Positions 33,109 through 42,489 of a stretch of 64,000 bases of DNA are shown here, one piece after another (within the stretch, counting starts at the first letter, position 1; each line of letters starts with the position of its first letter). Under the pieces are notes generated by a model. It was given only the letters and a program-made list of their open reading frames with translations, did no database searches and had not been told where the DNA came from. The stretch is from assembly GCA_016872355.1 (NCBI GenBank), contig VGZY01000003.1, positions 1-64,000 on the forward strand. Reading direction: 5' to 3'. Position numbers and translations under genes: made by a program. The stretch comes from SAR202 cluster bacterium (GTDB lineage: Bacteria > Chloroflexota > Dehalococcoidia > Lucifugimonadales > VGZY01).

Positions 33109-33840
33109 GTGCTGCCAGGGGATTTTCAACTACGCAAACCATCGCGCAAGCAGGCACTCCTGTTTGGGGTGCTGGGAATTGGCGCTCTATTCTGCTTTGC
33201 GGTAACAGCGGCGGTGGGCTTCTGGGTGGTCACCGCATGGTTCGGCATACCGCCGACGGTTGCCGGTTTCAGGGACGGGCCGGACCAGCCGATTGCTTTC
33301 CCGCACACAACCCACGCCGACACGCTCGGTATGGACTGCCTCTTCTGCCACAGGACTGCCGCCTACGCGCCGAACGCCTCCGTGCCCGCCGAGGGGCTCT
33401 GCATGACGTGTCACAAGACGGTCGGCGACAATCTGCCGGAGATTGAAAAGCTGAGGGACTACCACACAAACAGCCTGCCCATCGATTGGGTCAGGGTACA
33501 CCGGGTGCCGGACCACGTTAAGTTCGAGCATTCGCCGCACGTGCAGTTCTTCTCCGGGACGAGGACCGTAGTGGACGGCGCGCCAACGGCCCCCGGGCAA
33601 GTGCGGATAGAGCAGGCCCAGGCTATGGACGCCAATGCCCAGGCGGGGCAGACTCTCGATTTTGAACAGTCCAGCACGTGCGCCATCTGCCACGGCGACG
33701 TGGCGAGCATGGTCAAGGTCAAGCAGGTCCGGTCGCTCAAGATGGCCGACTGCGTAGACTGCCACAGGGACAACAGCTTCGTGGACCCAATAACGAATCG
33801 TCTTTATGCACCTGCTGAGTGCGTAACCTGCCACTATTAG
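33109..33840 (+). CDS. actA: ActA: pentahaem cytochrome c subunit of alternative complex III
   Basis: A 243-residue protein with one N-terminal membrane anchor (residues ~18-45). Five CxxCH haem sites are visible: CLFCH, CMTCH, CAICH, CVDCH and CVTCH. In alternative complex III, ActA passes electrons from the Fe-S subunit toward the mono-haem ActE or an oxidase. It starts at GTG (33109), and actB follows 15 bases after its stop. Confidence 0.92.
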   Translation: MLPGDFQLRKPSRKQALLFGVLGIGALFCFAVTAAVGFWVVTAWFGIPPTVAGFRDGPDQPIAFPHTTHADTLGMDCLFCHRTAAYAPNASVPAEGLCMTCHKTVGDNLPEIEKLRDYHTNSLPIDWVRVHRVPDHVKFEHSPHVQFFSGTRTVVDGAPTAPGQVRIEQAQAMDANAQAGQTLDFEQSSTCAICHGDVASMVKVKQVRSLKMADCVDCHRDNSFVDPITNRLYAPAECVTCHY

Positions 33841-33855
33841 GGACTGAATAAACTC

Positions 33856-36108
33856 ATGGCCGTAACGAGAAGACAGTTTCTTAAATTAATGGGAGGCTCA
33901 GCAGCCACAGCCGTGGTCTTTCAGGCCTGCGGCGTGCCTGAGAAGGAGCTCCTCGTCCAGTCCTCCGTGGAAATGCCCGAGGACCTGGTGGAGGGTTTCT
34001 ACAACTGGTATGCAACCCTCTGCACGCAGTGCCCGGCCCACGAGGGGATCGTTGTTAGAGTCCTTGAGGGACGCGCCAAGAAGGTTGAAGGCAACGTCGA
34101 CTACCCTCTAAATCGCGGTAAGCATGGCGCCCGGTGCGAGGCCAGCCTGCAGGCCCTCTACCACCCGGACAGGATCAGCGCCCCGCTCGTTCGCTCGGGC
34201 GACCGCGGCTCCGGACGCTGGAACGAGATAAGCTGGTCGGACGCTACTGCCAGGATCGCAGATAGCTTCAACAAGCTGGCGGACAAGTCGCAGGCCGTGC
34301 TTGTGACCAACCCGGTCAACGGGCCAATGGGCCTTGTGGTGCAGCGCTTCGCCCAGTCCACCGGCGCGCGTCACATGGGTTTCGAAACGATTGAGCAGAC
34401 GAACCTTCGCCGGGCTATCAAGCAGGTCTTCGACCAGGACCGGATGCCCGATTTCGACCTCGAGCGGTCCCAGTACATTCTTTCCTTCGGCGCGGATTTC
34501 CTGAGCACCTGGGTATCGCCGACGCGATACAACATCGGCTACGGCAAGTTCCGCCAGGGCGACAGGACTCGCGGGAAGTTCGTCCAGATCGAGCCGCGAC
34601 TCTCCTCGACGGCGGCAAGCGCTGACCAGTGGGTGCACGTAAACCCGGGCCGTGAAGGCATGGTGGCGCTCAGCATCGCGCAGGTGCTGGTGGCGGACGG
34701 GCTGGCGGATGCCGGCGCGGCGGCCACGGTCACAGGCTCTCTGAACCTGGCCCAGTTTGCGCCGGACGCGGTTTCGGCGACCACAGGCGTGCCTGCCGAG
34801 ACTATCAAGAAGATCGCCCACGACATGGCGGCACACAAGCCCGCGCTGGTTATCGGCGGCGGACCCGCCGGCGCATCCTCCAACGGGTTTGCGAACCTGG
34901 TCGCGATCTTTTCTCTGAACTACCTGCTCGGCAGCGTAGGTCAGCCCGGGGGCGTGATTTTCAATCCGCCCCCTGCGTTGCCCGGCGTGCCGGTTGCCGC
35001 CACGGTCGGATCTTTTGCCGATTTCCAGGCGCTGACAGGTCAGATGAACGCCGGTCAGGTGCAGCTCTTGATGGTGCGCGGCGCCAACCCTGTTTACGGC
35101 CTGCCTGACGGCGCCGGCTTCAAGAGGGCGTCTTTCAACGTGCCTCTTATTGTGTCCTTCTCCAGCTACATCGACGATACGGCGGCGATGGCGGACATCA
35201 TCCTGCCGGAGAATGAGGGCCTTGAGGACTGGGGCGCCGATATCCCGAACCCCGGCCCAGGCTACCAGGTCGTCGGCTTCCAGCAGCCTGTTGTACGCCC
35301 GTTCTTCCAGGACCGCAGCGTACACCTGGGCACCAAGAACTTCGGTGACGCCCTCCGGGCGCTTGCGCAGGTAATTGGCGCGGACCTGGGGCTGCCCGGC
35401 ACAACATATCGAGACGTGCTTCAGGACGCCGCACAGAACCTGTTCAACTCGGGCCGCGGCTCGGTGAGAGCGCCGACGTTCGAGGCGTTCTGGAATGGCG
35501 TGCTGCAGCGCGGCGGTTGGTGGGACACGGAGTCCCGCTTTACTGGCGCGGCCCCGGCGCCGAAAGCCATTGCGGCGTCTGTGGACGCGCCGAGCTTCGG
35601 CAACGCGGACGCCTCGTACAACTTCTATCTGGTGCCTTTCGAGTCCAACGCGCTGGGCGATGGCTCCGGCGCGCGCCTACCATGGCTGCAGGCCCTGCCG
35701 GACCCCGTTTCGACGGCTGTCTGGCACACGTGGGTTGAGATCAACATCAGGAAAGCTGAGGAGCTCGACATCCGCGAGGGGGATATCATTCGCATCACGT
35801 CGCCCCAGGGCTCCATCGAGGCGCTGGCATGGCCGAGCCCTGCAGCGGCGCCGGACGCCCTTGGCGTGCCGATAGGACAGGGCCATACGGCTGGCGGGCG
35901 CTACTCGGAGAACCGGGGCTCGAACGTGCTGTCCATCCTGAGCCCGGTGGCCGATAAGGACACCGGCGCGCTTGCGTGGGCCGCTACGAAGGTCCGCATT
36001 GAGAAGACGGGGAACTGGAAGCGCCTCTCCAAGTTCGAGAATACGAAGCCAGACCTTTCGATCGATCCGAACCAGGCGATCATCAAGGTCACCAGTCACG
36101 ACACATAG
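33856..36108 (+). CDS. actB: ActB, molybdopterin-oxidoreductase-like part (split ActB1)
   Basis: A 750-residue protein of the molybdopterin oxidoreductase fold. The twin-arginine signal RRQFLKLMGG is followed by a possible lipobox (VVFQAC). In canonical relatives the first cluster motif is C-x2-C-x3-C; here it reads CTQCPAHEG, with Glu in the third Cys position, and the later Cys is in KHGARCEAS. This fits ActB, whose large domain is a cofactor-poor relic. The ferredoxin half, fused in many ActB proteins, is a separate gene at 36190. Role: periplasm-facing structural core of quinol oxidation. Confidence 0.9.
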   Translation: MAVTRRQFLKLMGGSAATAVVFQACGVPEKELLVQSSVEMPEDLVEGFYNWYATLCTQCPAHEGIVVRVLEGRAKKVEGNVDYPLNRGKHGARCEASLQALYHPDRISAPLVRSGDRGSGRWNEISWSDATARIADSFNKLADKSQAVLVTNPVNGPMGLVVQRFAQSTGARHMGFETIEQTNLRRAIKQVFDQDRMPDFDLERSQYILSFGADFLSTWVSPTRYNIGYGKFRQGDRTRGKFVQIEPRLSSTAASADQWVHVNPGREGMVALSIAQVLVADGLADAGAAATVTGSLNLAQFAPDAVSATTGVPAETIKKIAHDMAAHKPALVIGGGPAGASSNGFANLVAIFSLNYLLGSVGQPGGVIFNPPPALPGVPVAATVGSFADFQALTGQMNAGQVQLLMVRGANPVYGLPDGAGFKRASFNVPLIVSFSSYIDDTAAMADIILPENEGLEDWGADIPNPGPGYQVVGFQQPVVRPFFQDRSVHLGTKNFGDALRALAQVIGADLGLPGTTYRDVLQDAAQNLFNSGRGSVRAPTFEAFWNGVLQRGGWWDTESRFTGAAPAPKAIAASVDAPSFGNADASYNFYLVPFESNALGDGSGARLPWLQALPDPVSTAVWHTWVEINIRKAEELDIREGDIIRITSPQGSIEALAWPSPAAAPDALGVPIGQGHTAGGRYSENRGSNVLSILSPVADKDTGALAWAATKVRIEKTGNWKRLSKFENTKPDLSIDPNQAIIKVTSHDT

Positions 36109-36189
36109 GCCGGAGCTGGCCCCAAAACCCTGGAGCTGAATGCGGAATAGCGTCGGGACATATGTCGGGCGCCCGCAGGAGAGAAGCAG

Positions 36190-36933
36190 ATGGCGGATAA
36201 AGACCGAAAGTGGGGAATGGTCATCGACGTGGACAAGTGCACGGGCTGCCAGGCCTGTGTAGTGGCTTGCCAGTCCGAGAACAACATTCCCATTAACACT
36301 GAGCCCCTTTTCAACCAGCGCCGCGCGATCGAGTGGATCCGCGTTGAGCGGTACTGGGAGGGCGAGTTTCCAAACGTGAAGGCGCGGTTCATCCCCGTAC
36401 TGTGCATGCATTGCTCGGACGCCCCTTGCGAGCCTGTATGCCCGGTCTTTGCCACGTACCATAGCGAGCAGGGAATCAACGTACAGGTCTATAACCGCTG
36501 CATAGGCACGCGATTCTGCGCGAGCAACTGTCCTTACCATGTAAGGTTCTTCAACTTCTGGGAGCCGAGCTGGCCGGAGAGCCTCAAGAACCAGCTCAAC
36601 CCGAACGTTACAGTCCGCAGCCGCGGCATCATGGAAAAGTGCACCTTTTGCGTGCAGCGCATCCAGCGCGTCACGCGAGATGCCAAGCGCGAAGGGACGA
36701 CGGTAGAAGACGGCGAGCGCGCGCTGCAGCCGGCCTGCGTGAATGCATGCCCGACGGATGCCCTGGTGTTCGGCGACTGGAATGACCACGAAGGCAAGAT
36801 GGCGAAGCTTGCAGAAAAAGAGCTCCACGAGGGCGGACGGGGATACAAGATGCTGGAGCACCTTGGCACCGTGGCCAATGTTGTCTACCTGAAGAAAATC
36901 GACGAGACCGCCGAGGAAGTAACCCATGCATAG
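36190..36933 (+). CDS. ActB, ferredoxin-type Fe-S part (split ActB2)
   Basis: A 247-residue four-cluster ferredoxin-like subunit: CTGCQACVVACQSEN, CMHCSDAPCEPVCPV, NRCIGTRFCASNCPYHVRFFN and the last set around CTFCVQRI with ACVNACPTDAL. This is the NrfC/PsrB/ActB2 layout. It transfers electrons from the NrfD-type membrane subunit to the haems of ActA. GGAGAG precedes the ATG. The next gene starts eight bases before its stop. Confidence 0.92.
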   Translation: MADKDRKWGMVIDVDKCTGCQACVVACQSENNIPINTEPLFNQRRAIEWIRVERYWEGEFPNVKARFIPVLCMHCSDAPCEPVCPVFATYHSEQGINVQVYNRCIGTRFCASNCPYHVRFFNFWEPSWPESLKNQLNPNVTVRSRGIMEKCTFCVQRIQRVTRDAKREGTTVEDGERALQPACVNACPTDALVFGDWNDHEGKMAKLAEKELHEGGRGYKMLEHLGTVANVVYLKKIDETAEEVTHA

Positions 36934-38347
36934 CCCAGTGCATAATGGGGCGGATAACGGGGCCCACCATGGCCAGCACGTGGTCAAGACTCAGGCCGGA
37001 GTAACGAAAGACCTGGTCGAAAAGCACGAGCACGGCCGAGGCTCTTTCAAGATGGCCATTCTGGTCGGGGGATATCTTCTTCTCCTCGGCATAGTCGGTG
37101 TCGTTCTGAAGATCGTCGACGGCTTCAGTGACCCGTCAAAATGGGGTTATCACGTCGGCCTGGTTGTCTTCCTGATGAGCACCGCCGGAGCGGCCCCCAT
37201 GGTGGCCATTGCGCCCCGCATGGCCAAGGCGCACTGGCGCCGCCCGATATCCCGTATCGGCGAGATTTACGGCGCGGTTGGTGTGCTGACCCTTATCCTG
37301 TTCATACCCGTCCTGTGGGTCCTACCGGGCCTGGACGATAACCGGCGGTCGCTGTGGTTCTTCAACGACATCCAGATGCCGGCGACGATGCCTCACATCA
37401 TGGCCACGCTGTCGCTTGTCAGCCTCGTAGCCCTGGGCCTTGCCCTGCTGTGGCTCTCGGCCCTGCCGGACCTGGCTATTCTCCGCGACCGCTCGACCGG
37501 CAGCCGCCAGAAGATGTTCGCTCGCCTGGCCAACGGCTGGTCGGGCACCAGCCAGCAGTGGTTCTTCCAGAAGCACCGCATGGGCGTGGTCGGCGCGTTC
37601 TACTTCATGACACTTGTAATTACCTTCTTCTTCATCAGCGTCGACTTTTCGATGACGCTCGTGCCGGGATGGATCGATGCCCTGTACCCGCTCACGCAGG
37701 CACAGAATGCCCTGCAGGCTGCGGCCGCCACGGTGCTGGTGACGATGTACGTCCTGCACAGGTGGGGCGGCTACCGGGAGTACATTACCCTGACCCAGTT
37801 CTGGGGCCTGGGCAAGCTCCTGTTTGCGCTCTCGCTTTTGTGGATATGGTTCTGGTTCTCCAGCTTCATCATCTTCTGGTATGGCGCAAAGCCGGCCGAG
37901 CAGGCGGTGCTGGAGCTGCTCACCGTCGGGCCGTACCTGCCGATCATGTACATTGAGTTTGCGCTCGTATTCCTGATTCCTCTCTGGGTGCTTGTCTGGA
38001 ACCCGGTGCGCAAGAGCGTGCTGGGTCCGACGCTGATCGCTATCGGCGTGCTGGCAGGCACGGCGCTGGACAGGATCAGGGTATACGTCGCGTCGTACTC
38101 AGTACCTGGCATCGGCGACCCGGCCGTGGTGAAGCATGAGCTTCACGCTATCCCGGACGCGATACTGCCGGCGCTATCGGACATCCTTATCTGGGTGGGC
38201 GGCATCGGCGGCGCCGCCTTCATCTTCCTGCTTGTCTCCAGGGTCATCCCGGTCATCAATATCTGGGAGCAAAAGGAGCTGGTGCTGTACCAGATCCACA
38301 AGAAGTTCCACAGGACCGAGGTCCAGGTGCTGGGCAAGCCCGATTAG
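36926..38347 (+). CDS. NrfD/PsrC-family membrane subunit (ActF-like)
   Basis: A 473-residue polytopic protein with about ten transmembrane helices, of the NrfD/PsrC type (STAGAAPMVAIAPRMAKAHWRRPISRIGEIYGAVG and later helices). A His-rich N-terminal extension (HNGADNGAHHGQHV) is unusual. Alternative complex III has two such subunits, ActC and ActF. This one lacks the GISHAGIM motif present in the next gene, so ActF is the better match, although it sits before actC rather than at the end of the cluster. Confidence 0.82.
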   Translation: MHSPVHNGADNGAHHGQHVVKTQAGVTKDLVEKHEHGRGSFKMAILVGGYLLLLGIVGVVLKIVDGFSDPSKWGYHVGLVVFLMSTAGAAPMVAIAPRMAKAHWRRPISRIGEIYGAVGVLTLILFIPVLWVLPGLDDNRRSLWFFNDIQMPATMPHIMATLSLVSLVALGLALLWLSALPDLAILRDRSTGSRQKMFARLANGWSGTSQQWFFQKHRMGVVGAFYFMTLVITFFFISVDFSMTLVPGWIDALYPLTQAQNALQAAAATVLVTMYVLHRWGGYREYITLTQFWGLGKLLFALSLLWIWFWFSSFIIFWYGAKPAEQAVLELLTVGPYLPIMYIEFALVFLIPLWVLVWNPVRKSVLGPTLIAIGVLAGTALDRIRVYVASYSVPGIGDPAVVKHELHAIPDAILPALSDILIWVGGIGGAAFIFLLVSRVIPVINIWEQKELVLYQIHKKFHRTEVQVLGKPD

Positions 38348-38380
38348 AGTTCTGGCCGCATACCTGTGTAGGAAGTCTAC

Positions 38381-39757
38381 ATGCAAGAGCACGTTCAGTT
38401 AACACAGAAACAGATAAATGAGGACCTGCTGAGCTCGGTCCTCAAGACGCCCAAGTGGTGGCCGCCGGCGACGCTTTTCTTCCTCACGCTCTTCCTCATC
38501 GGCGCGTGCGCGTTCGGCTATATGTTGAACAAGGGCGTTGGCGTAGCTGGCCTGAACCGTCCCGTCATGTGGGGCGTCTACATGGTCAACTTCGTCTTCT
38601 TCATCGGTATCAGCCACGCCGGTATCATGGTGTCCGCCATTCTTCGCCTGACTCAGGCAGAGTGGCGCCGCCCGCTGACCCGCGCGGCAGAGGTGCTCAC
38701 GGTCTTCTCCTTGATGTCCGCCCTCATGGCGGCGCCGCTGGTGCACGTTGGCCGGCCGTGGCGCGCGGACCTCTGGGTGTTCCCGTATGACTTTGCCCGC
38801 GGCGTCTGGATCAACGCCAGGTCGCCGTTCATCTGGGACCCCAGCGCGGTTATGACATACCTGACCGCCAGCTCGCTGTTCGTCTTCATCGCGCTCATTC
38901 CTGACCTGGCGGTCATTCGCGACAAGACGAAGGGCGCCGTCCACTGGATCTATTCGTTCCTTTCGCTGGGCTGGCGCGGCACGCCCCGCCAGTGGAATCT
39001 CCAGACCGTGGCGGGCATCCTGCTCTCAGCCCTGGTGCTGCCGGTATTCGTATCCGTTCACTCGATCGTGTCGTGGGACTTCGCGGTCCAGATCGGCCCC
39101 GAGGCGTGGCACAGCACGATCTTCGCGCCGTATTTCATCATCGGCGCAATCCACTCCGGCGTGTCTGCCGTTGCCACATTCATGGTGGTGATGGTCTGGG
39201 TCTGGAAGTGGGACAAGTACCTGAAGCCGGACCACCTTGACGCCATCGGCAGGCTGCTGATTGTCGTTGCGGTGACGTGGTTCTTCTTCTTCTTCGTTGA
39301 GTGGGTCATGGGTCTGTACCCCAATGAGCGACCCGAGCTCGCGATGAGGCATTTGCAGGTGTTCGAGTCGCCGTGGAGCTGGCTATTCATCACGTTCCTG
39401 CTTACGGCGTTTTTCATACCGGTGCCTCTCTGGCTCTTTAAGAGAGTCCGCCGCAGCCTGATGGGTATGTTCATCACGACCATCCTGGTGAATATCGGCA
39501 TGTGGCTCGAGCGCTTGCTCATCATCGTGCCTGGCCTGATGCGCAGGCAGGAGATGACCTTTAACTGGGGCTCTTACCATCCCAGCCCGATCGAGCTGCT
39601 GATGGTTATGGCCACGTTTGCGTGGGTCGCCCTCGGCCTGCTCGTGTTCACGAAGATTTTCCCGCTCATTCCTCTCTTCGACATGAAGGAAGGAATGGTC
39701 GGTAGGGACGAGATCAAGATCGGCAGGCGAGTAGTGCCTGCGTCAATTCGAGAGTAA
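38381..39757 (+). CDS. actC: ActC: NrfD-family quinol-binding membrane subunit
   Basis: A 458-residue protein with about ten transmembrane helices. The conserved ActC segment is FVFFIGISHAGIMVSAILRLTQAEWRRPLTRAAEVLTVF, and a later VHSIVSWDFAVQIGPEAWHSTIFAPYFIIGAIHSG helix pair is typical. It is thought to bind menaquinol near the membrane face and hand electrons to the Fe-S subunit. It is followed 11 bases later by actD. Confidence 0.92.
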   Translation: MQEHVQLTQKQINEDLLSSVLKTPKWWPPATLFFLTLFLIGACAFGYMLNKGVGVAGLNRPVMWGVYMVNFVFFIGISHAGIMVSAILRLTQAEWRRPLTRAAEVLTVFSLMSALMAAPLVHVGRPWRADLWVFPYDFARGVWINARSPFIWDPSAVMTYLTASSLFVFIALIPDLAVIRDKTKGAVHWIYSFLSLGWRGTPRQWNLQTVAGILLSALVLPVFVSVHSIVSWDFAVQIGPEAWHSTIFAPYFIIGAIHSGVSAVATFMVVMVWVWKWDKYLKPDHLDAIGRLLIVVAVTWFFFFFVEWVMGLYPNERPELAMRHLQVFESPWSWLFITFLLTAFFIPVPLWLFKRVRRSLMGMFITTILVNIGMWLERLLIIVPGLMRRQEMTFNWGSYHPSPIELLMVMATFAWVALGLLVFTKIFPLIPLFDMKEGMVGRDEIKIGRRVVPASIRE

Positions 39758-39768
39758 GGAGTGCAGGC

Positions 39769-40287
39769 GTGGCACTACGAAGCGTAATCGGTCTCTTCAC
39801 AAACGAAGATTCCGCCGCCGACGCGATGGACGCGGTCCACGCGGCCGGCTTTAAGGAAAACGAGTACGAGATCCTGACGGGCACTCCGTACCCGGAAGGG
39901 ACGTTCGGCGAGCACGAACCGAAGCACAAGCTGTACAGGTTCCCCCTGATCGGCGCGTCCTGCGGTTTTATCGTGGGCCTGCTGCTCACGGCAGGGACTC
40001 AGCTGGCCTTTCCCCTGGTGGTGGGCGGCAAGCCGCTTCTCTCCATCCCGGCGATGGCGATCATCATGTACGAAGGCACGATGCTCGGAGCGATCCTTTT
40101 CACGGTCGTCGGCATCGTCTTCGAGTCCAGATTGCCCAGGCTTTTCATGGGCGCCTATGACACGCGCATCACCGAGGGCTACATCGGCATAACCGTAACC
40201 GCGGATGAGAAGAGGATATCGAACGCCGAGTCCGTACTGAAGCGCGCAGGCGCGCTCGAGGTAAAGCGCGGTTGGGAGAGTGCATAG
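39769..40287 (+). CDS. actD: ActD: DUF3341 membrane subunit
   Basis: A 172-residue DUF3341 protein with a soluble N-terminal ferredoxin-like part (SVIGLFTNEDSAADAMDAVHAAGF), two membrane helices (residues ~62-85 and ~97-122) and a C-terminal GYIGITV segment. This is the usual ActD layout. It starts at GTG with AAGGAG seven bases upstream. The ActE frame opens at or before its stop. Confidence 0.9.
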   Translation: MALRSVIGLFTNEDSAADAMDAVHAAGFKENEYEILTGTPYPEGTFGEHEPKHKLYRFPLIGASCGFIVGLLLTAGTQLAFPLVVGGKPLLSIPAMAIIMYEGTMLGAILFTVVGIVFESRLPRLFMGAYDTRITEGYIGITVTADEKRISNAESVLKRAGALEVKRGWESA

Positions 40288-40291
40288 AGTA

Positions 40292-40978
40292 ATGCGATTT
40301 TCGCTGTTCGGCGCCAGGAGAATAGTATCAGCCGTCCGACGCCCTGCCGGGCTACTGGCGTTGTCCGGTCTGGCGTTTGCCGCGATGGCCTGCAGCTACG
40401 ACTCGAAGACAGGCGATACCGAGATCCATGGACTTGCGAAGTTTCAATCGCCGGTGTTTCCTGAGACCGGCTCGCACGCCTTCGTGCTCTTTTCGGAAAT
40501 GCACTTCGCACCATCGTATCGCGCTCAGGAAGTACCCAGGCTTCTCCCGCCGGTAGACTCGGTACCTGTGACAGGTAAGGAGATTACCTTCAAGACGATC
40601 GAGCCGTACAGGGAGATGTCGGCCGCACCGGCCGGGGCGGACCAGTACGACGCCGCCCATGCGGTATTCCTGTATGATCGGAACTGCCTCGTGTGTCACG
40701 GAGCCGACCTGAAGGGCAACGGCCTTATTCGCACGATAGATTCCGCCACCGGCGATGGCCTGGCCATGAACCGCGGACCCTTCCCGTCCGACCTGACCGC
40801 CGACATCACGCAAAACTCGACGATCGGCGACATATACGCCTTCATTACGTTCGGCGGCCGCCAGGGCTTCGCAGCCTACTCCCGCGACCGCCAGACCACC
40901 TCCCCAATGCCACACTTCCAGCACCTCCTCTCCGAGGCGGACCGGTGGGCTTTGGCCCGTTACGTCCTGGAACACTGA
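40292..40978 (+). CDS. actE: ActE: mono-haem cytochrome c lipoprotein
   Basis: A 228-residue protein with a lipoprotein signal ending LAFAAMAC and one haem c site, CLVCHGADLKGNG, in a class I cytochrome domain. The likely axial Met is in TTSPMPHFQHLL. It passes electrons out of the complex. The start is either the ATG at 40292 or a GTG at 40280 overlapping actD; neither has a well-placed Shine-Dalgarno, and coupling to actD is likely. The operon ends at a strong terminator. Confidence 0.9.
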   Translation: MRFSLFGARRIVSAVRRPAGLLALSGLAFAAMACSYDSKTGDTEIHGLAKFQSPVFPETGSHAFVLFSEMHFAPSYRAQEVPRLLPPVDSVPVTGKEITFKTIEPYREMSAAPAGADQYDAAHAVFLYDRNCLVCHGADLKGNGLIRTIDSATGDGLAMNRGPFPSDLTADITQNSTIGDIYAFITFGGRQGFAAYSRDRQTTSPMPHFQHLLSEADRWALARYVLEH

Positions 40979-41003
40979 GCGACGATTGCCTAGCCTGAAT
41001 TTC

Positions 41004-41045
41004 ACGGGGTGCAGAATGGACATTCTGCACCCCGTACCGTTTTTC
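41004..41045 (+). terminator. Terminator of the complex III operon
   Basis: A 15-bp perfect stem (41004-41018 with 41021-41035) followed by ACCG and TTTTT, 25 bases after the actE stop. Confidence 0.9.
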
Positions 41046-41129
41046 CCAGAGCCTCCGTACTGGATTGTTTGCTTGGAAAGACCGAGAATGTGGACGTTGT
41101 CACTTGGTGGATAGTAGTCAGAAGGGACC

Positions 41130-42283
41130 ATGTCGATGCTCTCCGTCGTAGCTCCCCTCGTTCGCAAACTCCTTCTCCTGTCCATTATCGCCGTCGTGAG
41201 CGCCGCTGTGGCGCTAGCCTCGTTGGGGCTCGTCGTGCTTCGCTTCATCATCCCCGCCCCGGACCTGCCAAGAGTGGCGTTCACCGACGGCGTGCTCAAA
41301 AACGCCCCCAACCAGGACGGCGTCGACCGTGTTAAGAACGAGATCAAGGCGCATTACCACGTGAATGCCGACGGCTGGATGTCGTCACACGACGACTACG
41401 TGGAAGTGAAGCCGCCAGGCGAGTACCGTGTCGCCGTGATAGGCGACTCCTACATTGAGGGGCTGCACATCGAGCCGGACGAGAATATGGCGGAGCTGAT
41501 CGAGCAGCGTCTTGGCGCTACGAAGGCTGAGGTCTACCGCTTGGGAATCTCGGGCGCGTCCTTGGCGCAGTACCTGCACTTTTTGCGCGAGGAGGTACTG
41601 GACTATCAGCCCGACCTGGTCGTGATCTTCATGGTGCCAAACGACCTCCAGGAGTCGTACCGCCCGGCCCAGGGCTCTTACACCGGCAGTTACATGAAGA
41701 TCAATATTGATGGAGGCGAGGTAACCGGCGAGGTGGCCCCGAAACCCTATACCGACCCCTGGTACGCCGGGATCACCGCCACCTCAGCTACGTGGCGCTA
41801 CCTCCGCCATCGCGAGAAAAACGACTTCCAGGCGGTCAAAGACATCATCCTCGGCGCGAGGGACCTCCGCCTGCCGGAGCGCGAAACTACCACCGTGCCC
41901 GTGGCCATCACGGCCCCGAAGACCGACCCGCGCAACATAGTCGCAGCGCGATACCTGTTCGGCAAAATACAGGAGGAAGTTGAGGGAAGGGGGTCAGGCT
42001 GCTGCTGGTGATGGACGGAGAGCGCAGGCAGATATACTCCGGCGACGATTCGCCCACAGCCATGACGGTGCTGGTCCGGGACGTGAAGGCGGAGGCGGAC
42101 AAGCTGGGCATTCCTTTCCTGGACATGCAGCCCGTCTTCAAGGAAGACTACGCGCGTAACGGTAAGCGGTTCAACTTGGTTGAAGACACCCACCTCAACC
42201 AGTACGGCCACTCCGTCATAGCGGACGCCATCCTGCGCCACATCAACGAGGCCGGCCTTCGTAAGGCCGCCGCCGGTACCTAG
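41130..42283 (+). pseudogene. SGNH/GDSL-type hydrolase, frameshifted
   Basis: One gene read in two frames. The first part (41130-42011) has an N-terminal membrane anchor, the nucleophile block VAVIGDSYIEGLH and the block III FMVPNDLQ. The second part has the terminal Asp/His block EDTHLNQYGHSVIADAI and ends at 42283. Adding one G to the five-G run at 41989-41993 joins them smoothly (EGRG-VRLLLVMDGERR). This is either a real mutation, a homopolymer sequencing error or, less likely, programmed slippage. These anchored SGNH proteins often accompany NodU-type carbamoyltransferases and SxtJ, as here, and may deacylate a polysaccharide. Confidence 0.8.
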
Positions 42284-42459
42284 AAGAGCGTATAAAGGAA
42301 AGGCCCCACACCCGTCGCGCTGCCCACCACGATGATGATACCAAAGACGAGCAGCACCGATACCATGGGTATCATCCACCACAGCTTGCGCGACCAGAGG
42401 AACGCCAGCAGCTCCCCTGCGATCCCTAGCTTCCCGCCTATGTCCCGGATCACCGACAT
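42280..42459 (-). CDS. DUF5989 small membrane protein
   Basis: A 59-residue protein with MSVIRDIGGKLGIAGELLAF, LWSRKLWWMIP, one long hydrophobic helix (VSVLLVFGIIIVVGSA) and the characteristic end GPFLYTLF. It matches the small DUF5989 family found beside NodU-type carbamoyltransferases. It begins about 30 bases after the carbamoyltransferase stop and overlaps the SGNH stop tail-to-tail by four bases. GCAAGG precedes the ATG. It is probably a membrane accessory of the carbamoyltransferase. Confidence 0.85.
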   Translation of the reverse strand: MSVIRDIGGKLGIAGELLAFLWSRKLWWMIPMVSVLLVFGIIIVVGSATGVGPFLYTLF

Positions 42460-42489
42460 CCTTGCCGTCCTGTACCCTTGTCGATGCGT

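Noticed and set aside
34108-35325. 405-codon minus-strand frame within actB
   Set aside because: Antisense shadow of a conserved gene; no start signal and low-complexity composition.
33856-36933. Nitrate reductase, formate dehydrogenase or polysulfide reductase
   Set aside because: The neighbouring pentahaem, DUF3341, two NrfD-type and mono-haem genes define alternative complex III, and the molybdopterin-like protein has a broken first cluster motif.
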